DNA from: Leadbetterella byssophila DSM 17132
GTDB lineage: Bacteria > Bacteroidota > Bacteroidia > Cytophagales > Spirosomataceae
Reading direction: 5' to 3'
Length of the DNA: 64,000 bases
Assembly (NCBI RefSeq): GCF_000166395.1
Contig: NC_014655.1
Span: forward strand, 620,001-684,000
This document shows positions 24,512 to 32,739 of this stretch, piece by piece. The position numbers and the translations under genes are program-made. Within the stretch, counting starts at the first letter, position 1; every line of letters begins with the position of its first letter. The notes beneath the pieces were generated by a model. The model had not been told where the DNA came from and did not search any database. It was given only the letters and a program-made list of their open reading frames with translations.

Positions 24512-25409
24512 TCTTATATTTCTCGGCTCTTAAGTCTACATTGATTTCGAATCCTAAAATAAGGATAAGACAAATCAAATAGGTCCAAACCATGATGGCA
24601 ATCAAGGTACCGATAGAGCCATAAAGCTTATTGTACGAGCTAAAATTCTCCAGATAGTAAGAGAATAAGTTGGTAGCTAAGATACTAAGCACAGAGGAGA
24701 AGAATGCCCCAAAATTGAAGAAACGGATCTTCTTGTCCATGGCCGGTGCGAAGTAGTATAGACAAGCTATACCAAAGTAAAAGATGAAGAAGATGGATAA
24801 ATAGCCCAGGGTTCTGATTCCCCAAATATTGATTTGATCGTCCAAAATCCCCGCACGGGCAATATAGTTCAGTACTATCTTTCCTGCAATCAGTATTACT
24901 ACAGAGATTACCAAAACGGTGACCAAGAGCACCAGTACTAGCGCAGCTGTTCCTCTGGAGCGCATAAAGCCTCTGTCTTTCTTCTTTTCCAGTGCTCCGT
25001 TAAAGGCATTGGTCAATGAATTAATGCCGTTAGTGGCAGCATATAGTGAAAAGAAAAAACCGAAGGACAAGATATCTCCTCTGGGTCTGCTGATGATTTC
25101 GTAGATGGTTTGTGCTACTACATCATAAAGTCCCTCCGGCATCAGGTTCCTACTGAAATCCATAATTTGGATATCTAAATGATCAATAGGAATATAAGGA
25201 ATGAGTGTAAAAAGGAAAAGTATGCCGGGGAATACCGCCAATAGGAAGCTAAAAGCCACCGATGTAGCTCTTTGATCCAAATCAAAGGTGATGATGTTGT
25301 TCCAAATGATCTGTAGGAATCTGTATACGGATATAACAGATCCAAATGGATATACGGTATCCAGATAATTCTTTAAGGGGCGAAGTATTTTCTTTATTTT
25401 CTTCAGCAT
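24495..25409 (-). CDS. YihY/BrkB-family inner membrane protein
   Basis: 304 residues from the ATG at 25409. Six predicted membrane helices, with the family's first-helix pattern DQRATSVAFSFLLAVFPGILF and the later IGTLIAIMVWTYLICLILILG. YihY/BrkB proteins are widespread inner membrane proteins of uncertain function; the old label ribonuclease BN was a misassignment. The start at 25409 (MLKKIKKIL) overlaps the upstream thioesterase stop by seven bases and matches family length; an in-frame ATG at 25451 lies deep inside the thioesterase gene. Last gene of the hisS-mltG-thioesterase-yihY operon. Confidence 0.87.
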   Translation of the reverse strand: MLKKIKKILRPLKNYLDTVYPFGSVISVYRFLQIIWNNIITFDLDQRATSVAFSFLLAVFPGILFLFTLIPYIPIDHLDIQIMDFSRNLMPEGLYDVVAQTIYEIISRPRGDILSFGFFFSLYAATNGINSLTNAFNGALEKKKDRGFMRSRGTAALVLVLLVTVLVISVVILIAGKIVLNYIARAGILDDQINIWGIRTLGYLSIFFIFYFGIACLYYFAPAMDKKIRFFNFGAFFSSVLSILATNLFSYYLENFSSYNKLYGSIGTLIAIMVWTYLICLILILGFEINVDLRAEKYKIKNQE

Positions 25410-25813
25410 GCAAAGTAGGGGAGTAGTTTTTCTATAATCATGTCCGGACATGGCATCACTCTTTTCGTCTCGCCATTTAAGAAGACCAAGGTGGTTTTAC
25501 CCACATGAATCAATACTCCTGCTTCGTTTTTTATTTCTGATGTAAATATAATACGAGTATTTGGAAGGGTTTCTAATCTGCAATCTATTTGTAATAAATC
25601 ATCATAGACTGCAGGTTTGATGTATTTGGAATGGTTTTCATACACCGGCATCCAAACACCGCTCTCTTCCATCTCTTTATAACTTACTCCTAAGGCTCTT
25701 AAGGCCTCAACCCTCCCAATTTCGTATAATCTGGAATAATTACCATAATACATGTAGCCCATCTGGTCCACATCCGCATATCTTACTCTATAGGTAGATA
25801 GGTGACTGTACAT
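25403..25813 (-). CDS. Acyl-CoA thioesterase, hotdog fold (4HBT/YbgC type)
   Basis: 136 residues forming one hotdog domain. The family pattern is YADVDQMGYMYYGNYSRLYE near residues 13-32; Asp16 is the expected catalytic residue of the 4-hydroxybenzoyl-CoA/YbgC class. Likely hydrolyses short- or medium-chain acyl-CoA in the cytoplasm, with the exact substrate unknown. Translation is coupled to mltG (TAATG, one-base overlap) and to yihY downstream (seven-base overlap). Confidence 0.85.
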   Translation of the reverse strand: MYSHLSTYRVRYADVDQMGYMYYGNYSRLYEIGRVEALRALGVSYKEMEESGVWMPVYENHSKYIKPAVYDDLLQIDCRLETLPNTRIIFTSEIKNEAGVLIHVGKTTLVFLNGETKRVMPCPDMIIEKLLPYFAC

Positions 25814-26850
25814 TAGCGAATTCCTCTTTGATTTAAAGCTGTTTGGTACCTTTGAGCATTCTTAATATGCTCATTGAAGTTTTCTGCAAAATTATGATAT
25901 CCTGAGAAATCTTCTTTGGCACTAAAATAAGTATAGTTATGTTTTTGATAATTCAATACCGCATCTAAGGCTACTCTTTCCGGTAATGCTATGGGTCCCG
26001 GAGGTAGGCCTGTGTTCTTATAGGTATTGTATGGGGAATCTATACTAAGATGCTTATGCAGAATTCTTTTCAGACTAAAATCTCCTACAGCAAACTTAAC
26101 CGTGGGGTCTGCTTGTAAAGGCATTCCTATACGTAGACGATTCATATACACTCCCGCTACAACCGGCATTTCATCTTTTTTGTTCGTCTCACTTTGAACT
26201 ATAGAAGCCAGGATGCCCACTTGATCCGGACTCAATGCTATGCTTTCTGCTTTGGCTTTTCTCTCTTCCGTCCAAAACTTCTTATATTCCGAATGCATTC
26301 TGTCTAAGAAGGCATCAGGCGTTACGGTCCAATAGATGAAGTACGTGTCCGGTAAGAACATGTTCATGAAGGTTTCCGATTTAAAACCGTATTTGTTAGC
26401 CGTATCTTCATCTTGTAGTTTTGCCAAAAGTTCTTCACCATTAAAGGCTAACCTTGAACCTATCTTTCTTACTAAATCTTCTTTGGTTCTGATATTGTTG
26501 AAAGTCAGCTTTACAGGATCCTGTCTACCTGCTAATAATTTGGAAATGATGGTATTGTTAGAAGAATTTGGGGGGATTTCATATCTACCCGCCTTGATTT
26601 CCTCTCTGTATCCTTTTCTTTTGGTTAAGAAGCCAAAGGCTATCTCATTGTGGATGATATTATGGCTTCTTAAGGAGTCAAGGACCTGGTTATAATCTGA
26701 ACCTTCAGGGATATAGAGAACAAAGGTTTCCTTCCCGTCTACGTTCAAATTAGGACTGGAATACACTTGCCATAAGTAGAACGCAAAGGACGCGGCTACC
26801 GTGGAGAACAAAACCAGGAAATGGGTGAACAGTTTTCTTTTCTTAGTCAT
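25813..26850 (-). CDS. mltG: Endolytic murein transglycosylase
   Basis: Cleaves nascent glycan strands at the inner membrane, setting glycan length during wall growth. 345 residues: one N-terminal membrane anchor (about 9-27), then a LysM-like segment and the YceG domain. The catalytic Glu is in SIVQSETNKKDE, and the conserved tail reads DSPYNTYKNTGLPPGPIALP. Overlaps hisS by eight bases and the thioesterase by one. MltG next to hisS is an ordinary housekeeping arrangement here, not evidence of joint function. Confidence 0.94.
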   Translation of the reverse strand: MTKKRKLFTHFLVLFSTVAASFAFYLWQVYSSPNLNVDGKETFVLYIPEGSDYNQVLDSLRSHNIIHNEIAFGFLTKRKGYREEIKAGRYEIPPNSSNNTIISKLLAGRQDPVKLTFNNIRTKEDLVRKIGSRLAFNGEELLAKLQDEDTANKYGFKSETFMNMFLPDTYFIYWTVTPDAFLDRMHSEYKKFWTEERKAKAESIALSPDQVGILASIVQSETNKKDEMPVVAGVYMNRLRIGMPLQADPTVKFAVGDFSLKRILHKHLSIDSPYNTYKNTGLPPGPIALPERVALDAVLNYQKHNYTYFSAKEDFSGYHNFAENFNEHIKNAQRYQTALNQRGIR

Positions 26851-28207
26851 TGACTTTATGGATTATGTCTTGAAGGGATAAGGCGGATTGCTCCCCATTT
26901 ATCATGTTTTTCAATTGGTATTGACCTTTTTCTATCTCTTCTGTGCCTACAATCACTACAAAAGGTATTCCCTTTTTGTCTGCATACTCAAATTGTTTCT
27001 TCATTTTGGCACTATCCGGATAGATTTCCGCGCTGATCCCTGCATTTCTTATTTCAGAAAGTATACCTAAGCTACTAGCTAAAGTATCCTCACCGAAATT
27101 TGTCACCATAACGCTAGTGGAAGAGTAGTTCAGGGCTTCAGGGAAAAGTTTCAACTCTTCCATTACGTCATAGATTCTATCCACACCTAGGGAGATTCCT
27201 ACGCCGGACATACCGTTTACACCAAAACTGCCGGTCAAATTATCATATCTTCCACCACCTGAGATACTACCTATGCTTACATTCAGGGCTTTCACTTCAA
27301 AAATGGCTCCAGTATAGTAGCTTAATCCTCTGGCTAGTGATGGGTCAAATTCTATTTTTGGAGATGTAAGACCTAGGTGGTCTACTAAGGTCCAAATGCT
27401 TTCCAATTCTTCTACGCCCTTAAGTCCGGTTGCAGAATCTTTCAACCAGGTTTTTAGGAAGGAGAAGATGTCTTTTTCTTCTGAAAGGGAAAAGAGCGGT
27501 TGTAGAGCGGCAATGTTTTCCGGTGTAAATCCTCTCTCTACTAGCTCGGCTTCTACTTTTTCCTTACCTATTTTGTCTAATTTATCAATGGCTACGCTCA
27601 GGTCTGCTTCTTTTCCTGCTGCACCTACTGCTTCAGCTATACCGGCTAGTACCTTACGATTATTGATCTTTACTACAAATTCCGTCAGTCCTAAGGCTGC
27701 AAAAACCTCGTGAAGCATCAAGACGATTTCCGCTTCGCAAATGAGAGAATCTGTGCCCACCACGTCTGCGTCACATTGGTAGAATTCTCTGTACCTGCCT
27801 TTTTGTGGACGATCTGCTCTCCAAACGGGTTGGATTTGGTATCTTTTAAAAGGTATGGCTAATTGTTGACGGTTCATAGCCACATAACGGGCAAAAGGAA
27901 CAGTCAAGTCATACCTTAGCCCTTTTTCTGAGATCCTTTTAAGCACCTCTTTTGAACCCTTGGTAAGGGAATCTTCAGTGATGTCTTTAGCGAAATCACC
28001 GGAGTTGAGGATTTTGAATAGGAGTTGGTCGCCCTCTTCTCCATACTTCCCCATTAACACGGAAAGGTTTTCTATGGAAGGAGTTTCGAGGGGAAGGAAT
28101 CCAAATTTCTTATAAACTTTCTTGATGTTATCAAAGATGAAGTTTCTTTTGGCCATTACTTCAGGTCCAAAATCGCGCGTTCCTCTGGCCAGACTGGGTT
28201 TTGACAT
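26843..28207 (-). CDS. hisS: Histidyl-tRNA synthetase
   Basis: Class II synthetase of 454 residues. Motif 2 lies in YQIQPVWRADRPQKGRYREF (near residues 114-133). The His-specific blocks are the histidine-A region near ARGLSYYTGAIFEV and the downstream GGGRYDNL, and the C-terminal anticodon-binding domain ends the protein. The ATG at 28207 (MSKPSLARGTRDF) was chosen over 28234 because the family begins with this Lys-Pro-Arg-Gly segment and a promoter box sits between the two possibilities. First gene of a four-gene overlapping operon. Confidence 0.97.
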   Translation of the reverse strand: MSKPSLARGTRDFGPEVMAKRNFIFDNIKKVYKKFGFLPLETPSIENLSVLMGKYGEEGDQLLFKILNSGDFAKDITEDSLTKGSKEVLKRISEKGLRYDLTVPFARYVAMNRQQLAIPFKRYQIQPVWRADRPQKGRYREFYQCDADVVGTDSLICEAEIVLMLHEVFAALGLTEFVVKINNRKVLAGIAEAVGAAGKEADLSVAIDKLDKIGKEKVEAELVERGFTPENIAALQPLFSLSEEKDIFSFLKTWLKDSATGLKGVEELESIWTLVDHLGLTSPKIEFDPSLARGLSYYTGAIFEVKALNVSIGSISGGGRYDNLTGSFGVNGMSGVGISLGVDRIYDVMEELKLFPEALNYSSTSVMVTNFGEDTLASSLGILSEIRNAGISAEIYPDSAKMKKQFEYADKKGIPFVVIVGTEEIEKGQYQLKNMINGEQSALSLQDIIHKVND

Positions 28208-28231
28208 AATGATATAGTAGAAAAAATCATT

Positions 28232-28239
28232 CAAAAATA
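28232..28239 (-). promoter_or_regulatory. -7 promoter box of the hisS operon
   Basis: TATTTTTG on the minus strand, exact TAnnTTTG match, about 24 bp upstream of the hisS ATG at 28207. A TTTG lies 12 bp further upstream, closer than the usual spacing. Confidence 0.5.
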
Positions 28240-28362
28240 GCTCATTCCTGACAAAGCTCGTTCAGAATCCTGTAAAATGTTACAGAATGGAGTAAAAATG
28301 GGGTGGGTTTTTAGGTATTGGGTACCTAGACAGACATATGATATAAGCTGAAGAAAATATCT

Positions 28363-28370
28363 TAATTTTG
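28363..28370 (+). promoter_or_regulatory. -7 promoter box of the interrupted acetolactate decarboxylase gene
   Basis: TAATTTTG, exact TAnnTTTG match, 23 bp before the ATG at 28394. The broken gene therefore still has an intact-looking promoter. Confidence 0.55.
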
Positions 28371-28393
28371 AGGATTAGTATTAGGGTATTCAT

Positions 28394-29077
28394 ATGAACT
28401 TTAGGATTCTTATAGCCATTTGTTTTTCAGTTTTTAGTGCCAAAGCTCAGGTTCACGTTATTGGACAGATGCGAGACGTCATGTGGAAGGGCGAATTGGA
28501 AGGGAAGATTCATTTAGACACTATTCACAACAGGACTAATCTATACGGTCTAGGACCGGAAGACTATTTGCGAGGTGAGATAATGATTATAGATGGAAAG
28601 GCCTATCGTTCTAGAGTAAGCTCCGGAGAAGATATGGTGGTGGAGGAAACATTTGATTTGAAGGCTCCTTTCTTCGGCTATGGATGGGTGCAGAAGTGGA
28701 ATTCAAAGGTTTTACCAAAGAAAGTGTGAAGCATAAAAGATCTAGAGGATCATTTAGCCGCTTTGGATCTGGAGGAACCCTTATTTTTCCGATTGAAAGG
28801 GAGAGTGAGAGAGGCTCATATCCATGTGGTGAATTTACCCGAAGGGAGAAAGGTTAGTTCTCCTCAGGAGGCTCATGAGGGTCAAGTGAATTATTTGCTT
28901 AAAGATAGGGAGGTAGAAATATTAGGCTTTTATTCCAAACATCATAAGGCGATTTTTACGCATCATGATACAGACGTGCATATGCATTTGTTAACCTCTG
29001 ATAAAAAGATGATGGGGCATGTGGACGAAATGGTATTGGGAGATGGGATGGAGTTGTGGTGGGCTGGTGGGCAATAG
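28394..29077 (+). pseudogene. budA: Acetolactate decarboxylase interrupted by an in-frame TGA
   Basis: Two stretches in the same reading frame make up one exported alpha-acetolactate decarboxylase (acetolactate to acetoin) of about 227 codons. A single TGA at 28727-28729, after codon 111, separates them. Part one has a signal peptide (MNFRILIAICFSVFSAKAQ), then LYGLGPEDYLRGEIMIIDG and the ETFDLKAPFFGY block. Part two resumes without a gap (SIKDLEDHLAALDLEEPLFF) and holds the metal site FTHHDTDVHMHL. Family continuity across the stop is direct from sequence: no base is missing and the frame does not shift. The causes to consider are a recent nonsense mutation (CGA to TGA would suffice), a base-calling error, or stop readthrough. 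As written, the product lacks the metal-binding histidines. Confidence 0.85.
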
Positions 29078-29309
29078 AAAAAATAATTATAAAGCTCTAA
29101 GCTAAATGATAAAAGGCAATTCAGTTCAATTCATTCAAATGGACTTTAACTTGAATAGAATAGGCACAGTAGTAAAGTAGTGTAATAGGAATGAAAATGC
29201 TCCGATTAAAATTCTAACCAACTTATCTGTCTTTTCCATTGCATGAGCAAAAAAACTCCCCCATACCTGAAAAAACTAATATTATCTTCCCGTTCTGGGA
29301 ATTTATTTC

Positions 29310-29317
29310 TATATTTG
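29310..29317 (+). promoter_or_regulatory. -7 promoter box of the 46-codon basic protein
   Basis: TATATTTG, exact TAnnTTTG match, 27 bp before the ATG at 29345. It favours that ATG over the in-frame ATG at 29243, which lies upstream of the box. Confidence 0.6.
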
Positions 29318-29344
29318 CACCTCGAAATACAAAAATGGATCACC

Positions 29345-29485
29345 ATGGGAGTTACTCAGTTAAAAAGAAAGAGCAGAAAAAACAGAGCGGTAGCTAATAA
29401 TAAAACTGCAGCGATCAAAAGACTTACGCTGAAGCCTACAATCAAGAAAGTTGATGTAGAAGAACTAAAGCAGCAAAGTAATTAA
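29345..29485 (+). CDS. Small basic protein, conserved in Bacteroidota, function unknown
   Basis: 46 residues starting MGVTQLKRKSRKNRAVANNK, strongly basic at the N-terminus and acidic toward the end (VDVEELKQQ). I recall similar short MGVTxLKRKxRKN proteins as widespread but uncharacterised in Bacteroidota; that is from memory. The charge pattern would suit binding to RNA or the ribosome, which is inference only. A longer in-frame reading from 29243 was rejected because it starts upstream of the promoter box. The gene is a clean monocistronic unit: exact -7 box, short leader, start, then a strong terminator that overlaps the stop codon. Confidence 0.72.
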   Translation: MGVTQLKRKSRKNRAVANNKTAAIKRLTLKPTIKKVDVEELKQQSN

Positions 29486-29512
29486 GCCCTAAATTTTAGG
29501 GCTTTTATTTTT
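29485..29512 (+). terminator. Rho-independent terminator of the 46-codon gene
   Basis: AGCCCTAAA-T-TTTAGGGCT (29485-29503) is a perfect 9-1-9 inverted repeat that begins on the last base of the TAA stop and is followed by TTTATTTTTT. The convergent gene ends at 29505, inside the T-run. Confidence 0.9.
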
Positions 29513-29864
29513 TAGGCGTCCTTTCAATCTTCAATTTAGCATTCTCTAAATGCTGTGAACTCTTCTTTATCAAAGAGTTTTGTCTCTTCTTGAAGTACTT
29601 TCTCGCCTTAATATGGGAGCTGAATACCAAAGCTTTGCCCATTATTAATAATCCCGTCAAAGTAAGTACTAGCCCTAGGATAATCATGAAGATCCACGTA
29701 GGAGCATGGTATCCGTCAAATAATTTAAACCATGATACAGCAAATAAGCACTGGCCTATACTGAAGAGTATAGCTCCACCTGATGCATGAAGCCAAGATT
29801 TTTGTCTCAAGCTAAGGCGTTTAATCATGCGTTGACCAGGGGCTTTTTTATATTTTACTATCAT
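29505..29864 (-). CDS. Small two-helix membrane protein, function unknown
   Basis: 119 residues. Two hydrophobic helices (about 27-47 and 57-77) are bracketed by basic segments, and the C-terminal ~35 residues are Lys/Arg/Ser-rich and cytoplasmic by the positive-inside rule. No family is recognised. A second start at 29828 (MIKRLSLRQKSWLH) is possible. It is convergent with the 46-codon gene, whose terminator T-run overlaps its stop codon, and divergent from the MalY-type gene at 29945. Confidence 0.65.
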   Translation of the reverse strand: MIVKYKKAPGQRMIKRLSLRQKSWLHASGGAILFSIGQCLFAVSWFKLFDGYHAPTWIFMIILGLVLTLTGLLIMGKALVFSSHIKARKYFKKRQNSLIKKSSQHLENAKLKIERTPKK

Positions 29865-29944
29865 TTCGGTTAAATTTAATCTGTACTTTTATGGCACGTT
29901 TATAGCGTACGAATACAAATTTAAGGAAATAACATCATTTATTC

Positions 29945-31090
29945 ATGGATTTTGAACGGCTTTTCGATAGGAAGAAGGATGGAAGTATAAAGTGGAATAA
30001 GTATTCTGAGGATATACTGCCCATGTGGGTAGCAGATATGGACTTTGAAGTGGCTCCCGCCATCAAGGAATCCTTGCTTCAATACGTGCAAACCGGTATA
30101 TACGGATATGCTGCACCAAATGATGATCATGCTGAAGCAGTCAAAAATTGGCTTTCCAAGCAGTACCATTGGGAGATTGAAAAGGAATGGATTGTGTGGT
30201 TACCTTCCGTCCTTTCAGGTATAGGGACCACCGCTAGATTGATCTCTTCTCTGCCTTATGGAGTGATGACCTCCATCCCGGTCTATAGACCCTTTATCGA
30301 TTTTGCAGAAGGTGATGGAAGATACTTACAAGCCGTACCATTAAAGCTCCAGGATAATAAATGGACCATGGATTTTGAGGCCATGGAAAGCATGGTGACG
30401 GATGAAACGAAGATGTATATCCTTTGTAACCCACATAATCCTACGGGAAGGATGTATAACGAAGACGAACTGAAGAGACTCGTAGATTTCTGTGAACGGC
30501 ATGATATTCTCCTTTGTTCTGATGAAATCCATGCAGATATCATTCTGGAAAAGGGAAGGAGGCACATCCCAGTAGCTTCTTTAAATGAATCAGCAGCTAT
30601 GAGAACCGTTTCTCTTTTCTCTGCAGCTAAAGCATTCAATATTCCTGCTCTGAATTCGGCTTTTGCCATCATTCCTAATTCGGAGATTCGCAAGAAGTTT
30701 GAACGTACTAAACTTCATACCGTTCCTAACCTTTATAAGCAGGGAGCTGACGCTATGGTAGCTGCGTACAGAAATAGTGAGGACTGGTTGAATGCTTCAT
30801 TGGATTATTTGCGTTCCAATTACGCCTACCTTTACTCCGAAATTCAAGCTATTCCGGGTCTGAAGATGTTGCCTATGGAAGCTACCTACTTAGCGTGGAT
30901 AGATTATTCCGATCTTGGGGTAGATACCTTTGCGGACATCCTTGAAAATCATGGAGTAGGGGCCATGGAAGCCTCCATCTTTTTAGGAGAAAAGCATATA
31001 CGTTTAAATTTCGGAACACAGCGTTTCCGACTAGAACAAGCCGTGACCCGAATCAAGGAGGCAGTAGAATACCTTAAAACTCGGGTTTAA
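29945..31090 (+). CDS. MalY/PatB-type PLP-dependent beta-lyase (cystathionine beta-lyase)
   Basis: Fold-type I aminotransferase of 381 residues in the MalY/PatB subgroup, which mostly cleaves cystathionine or related C-S bonds. The subgroup signature PMWVADMDFEVAPAI lies at 25-39, the PLP Asp/Tyr stretch is CSDEIHADI, and the Schiff-base lysine is Lys229 in SLFSAAKAFNIPAL. A carboxylate-binding Arg lies in the C-terminal LNFGTQRFRLEQA. Reaction by homology is L-cystathionine to homocysteine, pyruvate and ammonia. Its 3' end overlaps the convergent RluA-type gene by 17 bp. Confidence 0.88.
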   Translation: MDFERLFDRKKDGSIKWNKYSEDILPMWVADMDFEVAPAIKESLLQYVQTGIYGYAAPNDDHAEAVKNWLSKQYHWEIEKEWIVWLPSVLSGIGTTARLISSLPYGVMTSIPVYRPFIDFAEGDGRYLQAVPLKLQDNKWTMDFEAMESMVTDETKMYILCNPHNPTGRMYNEDELKRLVDFCERHDILLCSDEIHADIILEKGRRHIPVASLNESAAMRTVSLFSAAKAFNIPALNSAFAIIPNSEIRKKFERTKLHTVPNLYKQGADAMVAAYRNSEDWLNASLDYLRSNYAYLYSEIQAIPGLKMLPMEATYLAWIDYSDLGVDTFADILENHGVGAMEASIFLGEKHIRLNFGTQRFRLEQAVTRIKEAVEYLKTRV

Positions 31091-32726
31091 CTTCAAAGCT
31101 CATTCTCTCCTTCTTAACAGGATGTAAGAACTCTAAATAAGCGGCGTGAAGGCATAGTCTTTCCGCCGCTTTTCCGTACATGTCATCTCCCTTGATAGGT
31201 GCATTTAAGCCCTCATGATGTGCTGCATGCATTCTCAACTGATGGGTTCGGCCGGTTACCGGAAAGAATTTTACCCGTGTGTACGGACCTTCAATTCCTA
31301 TCTTTTCCCAAATGGTATGCGCCTTCTTTCCATGCTCATAGCAGACCATTTGCCTTGGCCTATCATCTAGGTCTACTCTCAATGGCAAATGTATTTCCCC
31401 TTTATCCTCTACTAAATGGCCTTCCAATAGGGCGATGTAATGTTTTATCACCGTTCTCCTAATAAACTGACTCTGCAGGTGTTTGTGCACGTTTTTGTTT
31501 CTGGCCATGACCAGTATCCCACTCGTATCCTGATCCAGTCTATGAACTACTAAAGGTGCTTCATGGTCCCATCTGGCTTGAAGCCTGCTGTAAACGGAAT
31601 CGTAAATCTGAATACCGGGAACAGAAAGTAGTCCGGAAGGTTTGTTGACCACGGCTAAATAGTCATCTTCATAGATGATTTCTATGTCCTTCTCAACCGT
31701 ATCTAGTAGGGGATTGGGATCCAGTTCTATACCTTCTAACATATGTCCCAATATCGGTTCACATTTACCCCTACAGGCCCCGTAGTAATGTTTATGCTTC
31801 CTTACTTCCGACTTAGGTGATGCTCCCCACCAGAATTCTGCCATGGCCAAAGGTTCATACCCGTTTAGGAAGGCATACTGTAAAAGTTTGGGAGTGGCAC
31901 ATTCACCTGCCGCTGCCGGTGGTTTGCCAAATGGAGAATTTCGGAAGATATCGTAAAGGCTTTTGGTCTTTCCTTCTTTATTTAGAAATGAGTATTGGCT
32001 GAAAAGTTCAGCTTGGATTTCAGCAGAACGGGTTTTCCTCTTTCTTCTTAAATCCTCCAACTGGTCTTCAGTCTTAGCTATTTGAAGTTTGTACAGATGT
32101 AGCCTCTCTTTTGATTCCCTTACTTCCTTATTCAATAATCTCTTATCAGATAAGCTCTGTTTGACTAATTCCTCTTCGGGAACCTCTCCGGTCTTTCTGC
32201 AACGATCCCTCTCCGCTTTTCTAACTCTTAGTGTTTCTTTTAGTGTATTGATTTTTTTTTCTTCCTGATCAGTGAGTTCTTCATATTCAGTGAGTAATTG
32301 GACAAATTTTGGATCATTTTCCAGTCGCTCAATCTCTTCGTTGATGGCATTAATCTCTACTATTTCTCTCAAGAAAAAGCCTTCTTCTGTGAGCATATCA
32401 AATACGGGTGGTACTAAGAACTCATGCTCATTGCTCCCAGCTAATTTTCCGGATACTCCAGAAAGGAAACCTATTTTTCCCTCAAGGTCTTTGATGAGCA
32501 ACACACCAAACATTTTCCCAATTGTAGGCAAATGTTCGTGTTTTCCTAGACCAAAATTATGCTCTAAGGATTCATCCGTTTCCAGACGGTGCATCAACTG
32601 CTCTGCTGCATAAGCCGTCAAAGGATGAGGTTCGTAGTAAAATGGAAAGGTAAAACGCTCCGGAAGCGGATGCTCCCGGAGTATATGTTCTGGAAAATAC
32701 GTTATCTTAGAATCCAATCTGCGCAA
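31074..32726 (-). CDS. Long RluA-family pseudouridine synthase
   Basis: 550 residues, roughly twice the size of typical RluA/TruC enzymes. The catalytic domain lies in the last 200 residues: the RluA motif VVHRLDQDTSGILVMA contains catalytic Asp398, and KHYIALLEGHLVEDKGEI and VTGRTHQLRMH follow. The first ~330 residues are an extension with a charged coiled coil (about 125-235) and a Cys-containing segment (GECATPKLLQYAFLNG and GACRGKCEP). This N-terminal part is seen, in my recollection, in a subset of Bacteroidota RluA proteins and has no assigned role. The target uridine (rRNA or tRNA) is unknown. It ends 17 bp inside the convergent MalY-type gene. Confidence 0.88.
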   Translation of the reverse strand: MRRLDSKITYFPEHILREHPLPERFTFPFYYEPHPLTAYAAEQLMHRLETDESLEHNFGLGKHEHLPTIGKMFGVLLIKDLEGKIGFLSGVSGKLAGSNEHEFLVPPVFDMLTEEGFFLREIVEINAINEEIERLENDPKFVQLLTEYEELTDQEEKKINTLKETLRVRKAERDRCRKTGEVPEEELVKQSLSDKRLLNKEVRESKERLHLYKLQIAKTEDQLEDLRRKRKTRSAEIQAELFSQYSFLNKEGKTKSLYDIFRNSPFGKPPAAAGECATPKLLQYAFLNGYEPLAMAEFWWGASPKSEVRKHKHYYGACRGKCEPILGHMLEGIELDPNPLLDTVEKDIEIIYEDDYLAVVNKPSGLLSVPGIQIYDSVYSRLQARWDHEAPLVVHRLDQDTSGILVMARNKNVHKHLQSQFIRRTVIKHYIALLEGHLVEDKGEIHLPLRVDLDDRPRQMVCYEHGKKAHTIWEKIGIEGPYTRVKFFPVTGRTHQLRMHAAHHEGLNAPIKGDDMYGKAAERLCLHAAYLEFLHPVKKERMSFEVKPEF

Positions 32727-32739
32727 TAAAACCGCAAAT

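Noticed and set aside
28727-28729. In-frame TGA as selenocysteine or programmed readthrough
   Set aside because: The family has no selenocysteine at this place, and I see no convincing SECIS-like hairpin or readthrough context after the stop. Mutation or sequence error is simpler.
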